Origin: Galaxea fascicularis
Taxonomy: Eukaryota; Cnidaria; Anthozoa; Scleractinia; Euphylliidae
Reading direction: 5' to 3'
Assembly (NCBI GenBank): GCA_948470475.1
Contig: OX419347.1
Location: forward strand, 2,458,572-2,522,571
DNA: 64,000 nucleotides
Of the stretch, positions 1 to 11,000 are shown piece after piece. The position numbers were made by a program, and so were the translations under genes. Each line of letters opens with the position of its first letter. The first letter of the stretch is position 1. The notes beneath the pieces were generated by a model. That model did not search any database and had not been told where the DNA came from. It saw only the letters and a list, made by a program, of their open reading frames with translations.

Positions 1-180
1 ATTGCAGAGCAGATATGAACTGACAGGCAAGTATGCAGCTGCATGTCCTCTGCGTGGAGCCGCTTTTTAGACATCAACCGGACGCGCCACGTCTGAAAGG
101 GGGGGTGACAATAAACTACACTGCAGACACTTAACAGAAGTTCGGTTGACACGCTTATAAAAGCTCATTGCAAAACTGAG

Positions 181-500
181 TTGTTCAAAATACGTTCACA
201 CTATTTTACTCAGTGTTAGCACCCTACAGCGCCTTACAAAAACATTAACTCACTGCAAAACTAATCCAGTGGAACCACGTTAATACGAACACCAAAAGGA
301 CATGATAAAGTGTCCGCATTATCCGGGTGTCCGTATTAAGCGGGCTAATTTAAGAGAAAACAAATGAGCTTTTTGGTTGTCAGGGCAAAGAAAACTGCCC
401 GTTATAAGCGGGTGCTCGTACAGCGGCGGGGGTTTCACTGTAATTGCTCAAAATACGTTCACGCTATTTTACGCAGGGTTAGCACCCTACAGTGCCTTAA
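181..500. repeat. Direct repeat of about 60 bp flanking a miniature element
   Basis: The segments at about 181-243 and 441-500 are close copies. Both contain the words CAAAATACGTTCAC and GTTAGCACCCTACAG and differ at a handful of positions. The space between them is largely filled by the miniature element at 267-440. This could be a duplication of flanking sequence, or two related interspersed repeats that landed near each other. Confidence 0.7.
267..440. mobile_element. Tigger/pogo-like miniature element (about 174 bp)
   Basis: The segment opens with CAGTGGAACCACGTTAATACG and closes with GGGGGTTTCACTG, so the outer bases CAGTG and CACTG are inverted repeats of the kind found at pogo/Tigger element ends. 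The interior has the typical alternation of 'GTCCG..ATTA' and 'GCCCGTTATAAGCGGG' words. It is far too short to encode a transposase and so is a non-autonomous remnant. A TA target duplication is not clean. Family assignment rests on my recognition of the terminal words. Confidence 0.55.
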
Positions 501-1017
501 AAAGGGCGGGGCGAGCTCGTTAATTGGTTGAGCACTGCATTTCCGTTGCAATGGTTGCAATTGCTTTGAGAGAGTGAAAGACTGTGCCACGAAGAGAAAA
601 GAGATCTGTCTGAAAATTCACGCGCGTAGGTTGGGTGGCTGGGAGAGTAAACTGACTTTTTTGTGTACAGAGAGGCAGATTGTTGCTGACATACTAGACT
701 CAGACGGTTGCAGTGGTTGCCAGGAGTAGCCGAACTTATATACGTACAGTGACACAGATAGTTACACTGTTTGTAGTGGTTGCGCGGAGTATACAGACTT
801 ATACATACATACATTACTTTATTTACCCTCGGATTTTAGAGTAGCTTTATGCAGCTAATATCTCCGAGCATTTAACCATCGGATGAGATAGACCACCACA
901 CCGGGAACTACGTCCCCTACTCTTTTCGAACAGTGTGTGGTGACAGTGACTTACACAATTAAGTACGGTGACACAGGTGGTTGCTTTGTTTGCCATTTGT
1001 TTCCTCCGCGGGGGGGA

Positions 1018-1200
1018 GTGGGGGAGGGGGGTACTCCCCTATATAAACTATATGGGTATGTATCGCCCGAAAGGGCATGGTTTTTGGGCCGTTTTGGTCC
1101 GAAAACGGGTATAGATTTTGACCATTGTGGTCTGAAATCGGGTATCGTTTTCGAGGGAACAACGAGAGCGTATAAATGGATTTGTCTTTTCAACTCCAAA
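1018..1200. repeat. Degenerate interspersed repeat with GGGTAT words
   Basis: The stretch repeats the pattern 'gtctgaaa(a/t)cgggtat' roughly every 35-40 bases ('tccgaaaacgggtatag', 'tctgaaatcgggtatcg') after a G-rich lead. Open frames on both strands arise from the repeat and show no protein family signal. I read it as a fragment of a high-copy interspersed repeat. Confidence 0.5.
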
Positions 1201-2074
1201 TGAACAATATAAAAAGAGAAGTAACAAAAACATATCATTTGGGCTGAATTTTACCGATTCTTGGCCTGTGCACTGATGCAGAGCTTAATTACACTACAAC
1301 ACAGTCAGAAGGAAAATTTGTAACCGCTAAGAAAAATCAATGAAGTAAAAGTTCAACCCAATGGAAACCCTAAAACCATCGCAACCGAACTTGTTTCTAA
1401 AATATACAAGTAGATACCAGCGCGACCTTATCATGAACTGCGCGCCAAAGCTCCGCAAACTCTTCCATGGCAACGGAAAGCTGTTGTTTTCCATGAAAGA
1501 CGGCAATGACGGCTTCGGCAAATCAAAAAATGCAACCACCAAAAAATAGGCCAGTTTTTCAGTGCCAACAGGAAAAGGTATGCTTTTAACGAGTTTTTTT
1601 GCCATTAGCTTGAAATTCTATTACAATTTTATCTTTAAGAAGAGGCCATCTGATTGGTTGAAAAACGTGTTTCTCAAATTAATCCGGGTCGACAAACTTG
1701 CAATCTAATTGGCTATATAAAGAAAAAGGAAAACTACAGAGCTTACAAAACAAGAGACAGAACATTTCTTAAATTATGATTACAACTTTACTCTCAAATT
1801 AAAACTGTGTTCTGTATGACAGGTACGGCACCAGGTCATCATGGGATAGCATCAAACGTTTTTAGAAAACTTACAAATAGATAGGGGTGTTGGTTTGAAG
1901 GAGTGTTACGTCCTTAAGAACAAAAATAGTTGGAAAGAGTATAACTAAATCATATCTTGGTGGTATGACTGGTAAAGAGTTTGTGGTCCTTTTCAAAGAT
2001 CGTTTGGATTCATAAGCTAATCATTGTACACTGTACATGCATTACTGAAACTTATGAACAACTTCTGCTGCTAT

Positions 2075-2878
2075 TCAATATACAAAGGGAATCAAAGCTT
2101 TTCTATTGGGAGGATAATCGGGAAATTCATCCCTATACCACTGATGATTATGTCTTGCACGCGGAACAAATGTACCACAGCCAAACAAAAACCACACTAA
2201 ACCAGCTACAGACCAAGTCCCTAAAGCCCAACCAAGCCACTCCAACATTTCACCTAAATAATTTGGACAGGAGATATGGTTGAACAGGCAGCCATATGGA
2301 ACAGAATAACCTGTAGAGTAATCAGATCTTAATTTGCGAAGTGTTAAATCTGCACAGCGGTTCATAACGAATCCAGTAACAAAAAAGGTAATGCCCATAA
2401 TGAAGCGTGGGTCTTTGCAATAGCCATTATCATAATCTGCTGTGCCTATCCAATCTGCATTGAGGTAGCTGTACAGAAGATTTGGAAATAGTCCCCCTAG
2501 AGGTATACCCAGGGGGGTTTTTGGGCTGCTGTACTTCATAATCCATGGATGGATGAATCCACGATGTAGGTAATGACAAAGCCACAGGCAGTAAAACGTT
2601 ATATTAGGGAATTCTCTTTGATGCCCATAGAAGAAGAAAACCAGGGAGAAGACGAGTACCCCTGGGGTTGCATCTGACACTGTATGAGCGATTCGCTGAT
2701 GAACCATAGGGCCACATGACTTGCCAGATTTCTCATGTCGCCCATAAGGTGCTGGGTTTGTCCACTGTGCTATGAATGTCACAATTGCTAACAAGAAGGC
2801 AAATATACATAGGCCATAATGGACCCAAAAGTGAACTTTGTCATGTTTGAAGGCAGCCCATGGTAATGGATTCAGCAT
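2075..2878 (-). CDS. SRD5A: Steroid 5-alpha-reductase family protein (SRD5A/DET2 type)
   Basis: Predicted NADPH-dependent membrane enzyme reducing the delta-4 double bond of 3-oxo steroids or related substrates in the endoplasmic reticulum. It is a single coding exon of 267 residues, close to the 254-262 residues usual for the family. The C-terminal half carries the family signature: a glycine/proline-rich YSVPYG turn, then CPNYLGEMLEWLGWAL, a PRA(R)xxHQWY segment and the terminal IPFVY. An earlier PYGRH motif matches the conserved PYG(K/R)H of plant DET2 and animal enzymes. Several hydrophobic spans are visible. I start at the ATG at 2878; the frame stays open a little upstream but has no earlier ATG. 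A good splice acceptor (CTGCCTACAG, exon base 2910) precedes it. A donor at about 4509 suggests a 5' untranslated exon near 4510-4700. The substrate cannot be told from sequence. Confidence 0.9.
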   Translation of the reverse strand: MLNPLPWAAFKHDKVHFWVHYGLCIFAFLLAIVTFIAQWTNPAPYGRHEKSGKSCGPMVHQRIAHTVSDATPGVLVFSLVFFFYGHQREFPNITFYCLWLCHYLHRGFIHPWIMKYSSPKTPLGIPLGGLFPNLLYSYLNADWIGTADYDNGYCKDPRFIMGITFFVTGFVMNRCADLTLRKLRSDYSTGYSVPYGCLFNHISCPNYLGEMLEWLGWALGTWSVAGLVWFLFGCGTFVPRARHNHQWYRDEFPDYPPNRKALIPFVY

Positions 2879-4905
2879 AGTCTTCAACTGATAACTGATA
2901 CCTGTAGGCAGATAATTATTTTAAAGCTACTGATCTGAAGTATCATAACCTACTACAACCATTATAAGGCACAACCATGCTACCAATGTACCAGGAAGGG
3001 ACAACAAGGAGCTTATGCCATGCTCACTGAATGTACAACCTTGAAAAGTTTTGCTGTTCAAAAGGAGTGGCAAATTAGCAAGCTCTGGACCAACATACAC
3101 AGTAATTTGTGCATTGCAAACAGTCAGCCAGCGATCATTTTTGGGTTTTACTGGAATACAATTCTTTCAACATTAGGTATACTAACCCCCTGGAAATCGA
3201 GTTATACTTAAATTTGCAAGAAGAGGCATGACACAGTAGTAAGATCTCTTGCCTCCCACCAATGTGACTTGGGCTTGAATCCCAGAGATGGTATCATAAA
3301 TGGCTTGAGTTTGTTGTTGGTTCTGACATCCCTGCTCCAAGAAGCTCATCTTGGGGTATTGTAGTTTTTCCACCTTCTCAAAAATTAACATTTCCAAATT
3401 CCAGTCCAAGAACCACAGGTTTGTCTGTGATATCTAATGATTATTAAGTGTCACCCTTGCTAATTAAACAAGTTGATTGGATCTTTTTCATTTGCTCAAT
3501 GCTTCCTTCCAAACACTTTGTCTGTTAAGACTCCCCAATCCCTGCTTAAACAAATTATCAATGCTTAGATGGTTGAGGTGTGGATATTCTATAGAACTAC
3601 ACAATTGACTTTCTGAGGAATTCCCAATACTTCTTCAGGCTAAATCCTTGTGCAGTGTTTCTTTGCAACTTACAGTACCCCTAGGTATGAAGTGGTACCA
3701 AGCATTCATAGGATGCTAATAATTTTATAAGCATATGTAATACTCTCAGATTTACTTTTAATGTGTAGAGCAGAGTTCTTGTTTGGAGAGTTGCAAAAGG
3801 GACATTTTAGAGTGGCAGTTTTGCTAGAAGGCTGACACTTTCTTAGCATAATAGCAATTATTATTCTTATACATCCCTGTCGGGCTTCATCCTTTTCAGT
3901 TGAAGCAAATGGAATCTGCTTGTTTTATAAACCGTGTTTCGACTTTCTTCAACTTGTGATGTCGTTTGGGCATCTATACTTAAATTGCAAACTCATCTGG
4001 ACCAATCAAAATGCAAGGAATATGCCATCCATTGCATATTAAATATATTATTTTAAAAGAGGACTTGCCAGGGGGTAGGGAGGGTTTTGGCTTGATTCCA
4101 TGCCTACGTGTAGCTGGGGTCCGGGGTAATTCCCAGCTGGACTGGGGAGGTTTTAAGTGTTTGCTGTTATTTAATAGTATTATTAACATAATTCAAATGA
4201 CTCTTTACACATGTCTGCTTTTAGGGCTGACTTGCATCAGACAGGCGTGCAACCATGCAAATTTCAAAGATACCGGTAACGCTTAAATTCTAGGCTAAGC
4301 TTAACTCAACTGAAGTGATAAGGGTTGACTTGTACAGCTACATTAAACGTTCGTCTTATTACCCAAAATTTATTGAACTAATAATCAAGCTTACTAAAGT
4401 AAGCTTAAGACTTAAGTTTATTGCATCGTTGACTCCTGACTTTACCTGCAGAAAATGAAATACATTTTCGTTGCAGAGTATATAGAGTTTAACTTATTGT
4501 TTCATCTCACCTGTTGCTAAAAGAAACCCAGAGTCTTCTGGTTGATTTTTTTTCTTCGTTTCCACTCAGTTCATTGCTTCCGAGATGACCCCGCCAATCT
4601 GCAAAATGTTTACAGCGGGAAATATGAGCGCCCGCAGGCATTTCAGCGACTTCTCCCAACAAAGTATCACTGGAGGATCATGGGAGTTTTATTCAACTGA
4701 CTCAGGCGGGAAAGTCTGAAAAAAATGAAAACATTTGGTGGTCAATGGAAAATCACAACCTACAAAGCTACCCATCTGTGAGCGATTGTTTAGGTCCACA
4801 TCAAGGGCTGCTTGGTTGGTTTTCTGGAAGTTTTTGATGTCTCAGATCGTTTGATGTAGAGCAGTGCGCAAACCTGAACATCTTTCAATAGTTGCTCGGG
4901 CCAAG
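2879..4905. other. Head-to-head intergenic region between SRD5A and CENP-C
   Basis: This region separates the leftward SRD5A gene from the rightward CENP-C gene. It contains a tRNA-derived SINE copy at about 3226-3405, otherwise AT-rich DNA, and near 4510-4905 the probable shared promoter. On the minus strand a donor (AACAG followed by GTGAGATG, exon edge at 4510) could join a 5' untranslated exon of SRD5A to the acceptor at 2910. That exon carries an in-frame stop, so it would not extend the protein. Confidence 0.5.
3226..3405 (+). mobile_element. tRNA-derived SINE copy, degenerate
   Basis: The segment carries 'cagtagtaagatctcttgcc' and 'tcccaccaatgtgact', matching the A-box-like head of a tRNA-derived SINE, and 'gggcttgaatccc' in the place of the B box. 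It is followed by a body with 'gagtttgttgttggttctg' and 'tctcaaaaattaacatttcc'. I recognise the arrangement as a common coral SINE. A second, head-only copy lies at about 52636-52720. It is diverged and not expected to be active. Confidence 0.6.
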
Positions 4906-4920
4906 ATGGCGGCGGCAAAG
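4890..4920 (+). promoter_or_regulatory. YY1-like motif overlapping the CENP-C start codon
   Basis: The sequence CCAAGATGGCGGCGGC (4901-4916) contains AAGATGGCGGC, the classic YY1-type element often found just downstream of transcription starts, with the ATG of CENP-C inside it. This supports both the chosen start codon and a TATA-less housekeeping promoter here. Binding is inferred from the motif only. Confidence 0.5.
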
Positions 4921-7911
4921 GTTTGATCGTAAACAGAGATCTTCATTTATTTCGGCGTCTTATACAATTACACTAAATTGTCGAACCTGCAGGTTATGGA
5001 TATATGGTCGATTGTAAATAAGCTTCGATATTTATATTTAAGATTGTTTGCGGCGATTGCAACAAGTCAAGTCACCTGATGATAGATCTCTAGATCTTGC
5101 ATTCAAGCTGGCGTAGGTTTAAAGGCAGCTTCAGATCTGTGTTTACCCACATTTCTCACCGATCCCACCGCAACTAGTCACGAAGCATTGGCTATGAAAT
5201 ATCTCACAAACAAACCATCTTTTCAGCGATGATTTTCAACGGGATTGCTATATCTCAAGATGTAAACAACTGTTTTCAACGTTTCCACATTTCAGGCTGC
5301 AAGACGAAATACTACTGTGCACGATCTTTACCTTCTAAATGATCCTTTCCAAGATCCATGCATAGGAAGGTAAACATATGTAATTTTAGTTTCCACTTAA
5401 GTATGCACAACGGCCTGTTTGCATCATGGCTATTTTTGTTAGAACATAATTTGCATTATCTTTGGTAAACAAATTACATGTAGTGATTTTAGGCCATGAC
5501 ACAGTAAAGATAACATGCAACATTGCATGCAATAAGTTTGTGATGCATTGTTGCATGCTTTGATTTCCAACTTTGTTGTACACAGCTCTTACAAACTTGG
5601 TAGACATTGCTGCATGTATGCAATCATGCATATCTGTCTAGCTACATGTAAAAGATATGACTTGTGTCAGAACATCAAATGAAAATGTGAAGTTTGTTGG
5701 ATAGGCCTATGTGTGACAAGAATACCTCACAAATTTATGTGTTTAGGTAAGCTGAAAGCTACACACAGGGCACTATGGACGTGTCATAGCAGGTGTTACC
5801 CCTTAAATCTACCAAATAAAGTTTGGGCCAGAGTATTGGCAGCCATGAACAGCTGTTTTGGCCTTGTTAGGCCTTGTCAGCATGGCATAGCTAATACCTG
5901 GGCTCAAGTTCCCACATGAATGAAAAAAGCAATGAAAATGTGAATCTGTTGGATGTGTTTACATGATAATATTATGTGAGAAGAATACCACACAAGTTAA
6001 TATGTGTAGGTTAAAGCTGAAAGCCAAACATAGGGCATTATGTACATACATGATTATTGTCATTAAATACACTCCAGATTGGCTATGTTTGTACTATTTA
6101 TCTGTGAAAATCTTTCAAATTTATGGCTTTCCTTGTATTCCTAAGATGCTGTTTTATGTAGTTTTCTACTTGATGAACACCAGGCCCCATTTGTTCAAAA
6201 AGCGGATATCTCTATCCAGCAGATAATTCGCTATCCGGTGGGTGAAATGCATCAGTTCCAATACATTTTATCCGCTGGATAACGACTTATCCGCTGGATA
6301 GAGTTATCTGCTCTTTGAACAACTGGGGCCAGTACAATATGTGATCCTGGGATGAAAAAATTGATAAAAAATAGTCAATATAAACAATCTTCCCAGGATA
6401 TACACACTGTACAAGATGTCTATGTGTATCAGTTTTTTGCTGCGATAAACTGTTGATTATCCAGGCCTAGGGTGGAAGTGATAATGGTTATGTCAACAAA
6501 AAAAAGAATTTACCCTCAAGCATAATCCAAAACCTTTGAGGACTGACTTTTTGTAGACAAGAGACATAATTTCATTCAAGTGATGTTGACATGACAAAAA
6601 TAATTATTTGACATTAGATTTATAGCTCTTTGTTGTGTCTTTCCTGTAGACGCACAGGTGTTCCTTTGAACATTAGAGCCAGGAAAGACTCTAATGGCTT
6701 TGACAACGTTGATGACTATTTTCCTGACTCAGGTAAAGTTTCTTCGACCTGAATTTTTATAGATTTACCACTGACATTATGGAATTCTAACTCCTGTACA
6801 GGGCTTTGTCAAAAATGATGACCAACATCTTAAAACCCAAATAGTAGTTAATACACATAGACTCCTACACTGTATGTTATTTGGGAAATATGCAGTTATT
6901 AAAAAATGTGCACAGACAAGGTGTTGGTGCATTAGTATGGTTCAGAATTTGCCCTTTACAAGTTTTGAAACTAAAGTACATGTAATTGTATAACAGACTT
7001 TTAAACATGTTGTATTTGTGTTAGAAAGTGAACAGAAATATTGCCATGTATTTTAATCTTTCATTTTGCTCTTCAAACTCTTTCGAAGTGATTTACCTGA
7101 GACAGGCTGAAAAACCCTATGTCTCCCCTGTGCTGTATGATTAACCTGCAATATTTCATTTTGTTTAGATCCTGAGGATGAGAATATTGTATCAAATGAG
7201 CAGGAAAGCTCAGAGAAAGATCTCCTTGTTGGAAGGTACAGTACAACATGTGGTTGCTGACATTATCTTGCATGTACATGGTAGTTTCCCTTAACTTCTG
7301 AAAAAAAAATTACCTGTGTGGTTGGTACTTTCTCAAAAGTTATCAAAACCCCTTGTAGCAGTTTGGCCAAGTGTAGGATAACTAGGAAGTATGGCTGGCC
7401 TGTGAAAACTTATTGATTTGAGTATTTTCCCAGGATACACCATGAAGTGATTTTTGTTCCAATAAGCATTGTTTTGCCATACAGATGCCTTAGCATGAAG
7501 TTGTAAATGATCACTGATCACAGTTATAAACAAAACTTGAACAGTAGTGTGAGTATGATTCTGATATATTCATAGTGCAAATTTGACATGTGCAGTTGTT
7601 ATTATCATTTTAATCGTAGCTATAACAAAATTCTCGATTCTGATTGGTTCTGCGCTCGCCTATTTGTCGCGTAATTGACGCGCGATCACGTGGGTGTCCA
7701 ATTACAGGTATCCAATTTCAACGTTTTGTAATTGGATACCTGTAATTGGACACCTACGCCATTCACGCATCAATTACGTGCACTTTAATGGCTTCCTTCA
7801 TAATGTTTTCCTACTGTTTGTAAGACTGCTGGAACATACCCCTGACTTTTTCACCCAAAGGAGGTTTTCAAAATGTTCTTAATCTCGAAATTTGTTATAG
7901 ATACGATTAAT

Positions 7912-7972
<61 letters not shown>

Positions 7973-8014
7973 ACTCGCGCTGTGCGCTCGTCCAATTTTG
8001 AAATTACTCGCCCA

Positions 8015-8058
<44 letters not shown>

Positions 8059-11000
8059 TATTGTTACTATTAATTTTGCCATGAAAAGGAGAACTGGGGT
8101 ACCACTGAACATTAATCCTAGGAAAGATTCAAAAGGATTTGAGCTTGTGGAGGACTACTTCCCTGATCCAGGTTTGCTTAATGCTCATCTTGACATTCTT
8201 CAGTGTAACTGAAAACAAAGTTGGTTTTTGATATGTACTGTGAGTATTAAAAGGCTGATGTTGAACAGTCAGTGTTAAATAGTTGCTTTAAAGGTAAAAT
8301 TGTATTCCTGTAAATGTAATGTTACCATTTCATTAAGGGTCAGGTACCAGGCAAGTACATGTAGGCTGTCTCAAAACATAATTCTGCCCTATAGCCATGA
8401 GCACATCATGGTAATTTTTTGTGACAAAGAAGTTAGATCCAAACATGTTTGCCCACTTGTGAAAAGTAATTCCCATCCTCCTCAAAATCTAAAAGAAATC
8501 CTTGATCATTTCATGGTTCCATAGTCTATGATTGAGACTTGATTGCTAATTTCTGGAGAGATTTGGATGCGTAATCCTAAGTATCACAGAATTTGGTGAA
8601 CTTTTGTCTTGAGTCTTTCCACCAAGAATTAATGATTTGAGAAGCAATACCAAACACCCTGGGGCACTCTTGGTGGTTAGATATGCAGTGAAATACTGCA
8701 CTCTTCCTCATGTCTGATATTAATTATTGTATCAAATAAAGTCTTCAAACTAAGCGGAACTGACAATACTAAATACATTATCACCAGCAGAAGGTGAAAC
8801 CGATGAACCAACAGAACATGGCAATCAAGTCGAGGACCTCGCAGAAACCGCAAGCAGTATGGTAAAGGAAATGGAAGTAGCTGAAACACCTGAGGCAGTT
8901 GTTACTTCTCCTAACGACACTGGGACTATAATTAAGCTTCCTGCATCACATGAACCTACTCCCCAGTCAAATGAACCAATTAAGAAGAGGTAGGCACTGT
9001 TTTTTCTTGTTTAAGAAACCTAATCGCTTGTTAGGGGGAGGCAATCAGATTAGGTATGGTTGTGTAGTGATAGGCATGTTACACTTGTGGTCACTGACTT
9101 GAAACTCTAAACATTTCCAGCCATGAGGTCCACTTACATTGGTAAACCTCTTCATTTTGAAATTCTGAAATCCAGGATGTTTCTATTTCATCTGTCTTTG
9201 CACAAGGCCTTATCAATCCGGTTGGCAATTAATTTGTATTTCTCTTTTTCTTATCAACCTGGCTAGCAATAAATTATTTTTTTCTTTCTGTATGAGAAAA
9301 TTTAATATGAAATGTTTACAAGTACACAAGTTGGATTTCCCAAGTGAATACTGAGTGAGGATGGGGCCTTTTCCTGACGTGGTCGTTGTTGTTGTTTTTT
9401 TGTTTTATTGTCTATGTCCCTAAACAATTCTATGTGCCTACGTAGTTGTAGAACAAACATTCGGCACTTATAAACACCCAGCTACCGCTGTCATTTTGTA
9501 CAGTATCAACTTTAACTTTAACAATAATATTGTAGGTTGTCGTTTGCGCATGGAAAATCTCCAACGGAAGCAGAGCCCCACAAAGAAGTACAGACAAGGT
9601 TTGTCTTCCTTCACACTTAGGAGCTGTACGATGCTAAAGTTGAAAAACTGTAAATAGTCTACAACATGTACAGTATGTGTAATGTTAAAATGCCGTGTTT
9701 ATTTTCTCAACAGAATTTTGCAGGATCACACTAAGTTGATCACAGACAGTGACGGTGGAAGTGACTCTGAAATTGATGTTGTTGATGTTGATGATGGCTC
9801 TCAGAAAGATCGTCAGGAATCTGATAACTTGCAGTCATCTACTGCACATAAAGACACGACGGTGGGAAAAGAAAACGCAACAAACACAAAACAAAAGAAA
9901 AATCCGAGGACTATTTTGATTGAGGATGACGAAGTCATTGATGTTGAAGCAATTGAGGAAGAGGAGACCTTCCTTACTATTGGGAACACAACCCGGAATG
10001 CTGGGGGTGTTGCGCCAGATAAATTTCCCATTTCGTCTGAAGCTGAGAGTTTTGTTATGAGTGAGAGTTTTGTTCTTGAAGGAACCAAACACAAGACCAT
10101 GTCCCCAGAGTACGGATCGTGCTCAGATAGTCAACCGGAGCAGAGCGAGTTGCCAGCTGCACCGAGAGAAAAGAAGTCCAAGATTCCAGTGAGGAAGAAG
10201 GGCGTGCCTATAAGGAACAAGCAGAAAGGTACAACAGTACCTATAGGGAACAAGCAGAAGGGTACAACAGTAGGAATTAAGAAGAAGATGGAACATGTGG
10301 AGCAAGTGGCAGAAAATGATAACGTTGATGAAGGTAAAAATCAGGCGCAAGAAGTAAGTAAGTTCTTAAGGAGAAAACAACCAGACATTAAGCAGAGATC
10401 CACAAGAAGAAGGCAGAACGATGAGACGGAAAAAGCAGACCGTCTAGATGACGATAGCAATAAGGAAAAGACTGGTGGTGAAGAAGTAAATGTAAAAGGA
10501 AGAAAATCCTTGAGAGGAAAAGTACAAAACACCCAGCGAAGGCTTACAAGAGAAATGCAGAAAAAAGTTAAAGAGTCAGAGAATGTTGAGCAAGAAACAG
10601 ACGCCCAGTATCCTGAAAATGACGATGAAGATAACGATGATGATGGAAGGGATGAAGTGGCAAATACCAACAAAGGTCAAGTGATGTTGTCAAGTGTCGA
10701 CGAAGAGAAGCTTGCAGATTCTAAGAATGTGAAGGCTCAAATTGAAGAAGATGAGAGTAAGCAGAAACGTAGGGCAAAGAGTTTGCCTGGCACCAAGCAG
10801 CCACAAACGTCAACAAGAAAGATAAAGAAAAGTGATGATAAAGCAGTTGTGGCTTCAGACGAAGAGGTCTTTGCTGGGGGTAAGAGAGAAAATAGCACTG
10901 TAGACGATGAAGGCGAGAGGCAAAGTCGAGGAAGAAAGAGTGTTCCGAACACTAAACACGAAGAGAAAAAAGTGACGAGAGGAAGAAAACAGGGAAATAG

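Larger units (their letters stand above)
1..2074. other. Repeat-rich intergenic stretch, no gene seen
   Basis: No coding region of recognisable family was found here. The stretch holds a miniature Tigger-like element at 267-440 flanked by two copies of a roughly 60-bp repeat (about 181-243 and 441-500), then G-rich and repetitive DNA at about 1000-1200. The rest is AT-rich unique-looking sequence. The SRD5A gene to the right reads leftwards, so its 3' untranslated region should lie in the last few hundred bases. I could not pick a convincing polyadenylation signal for it. Confidence 0.6.
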
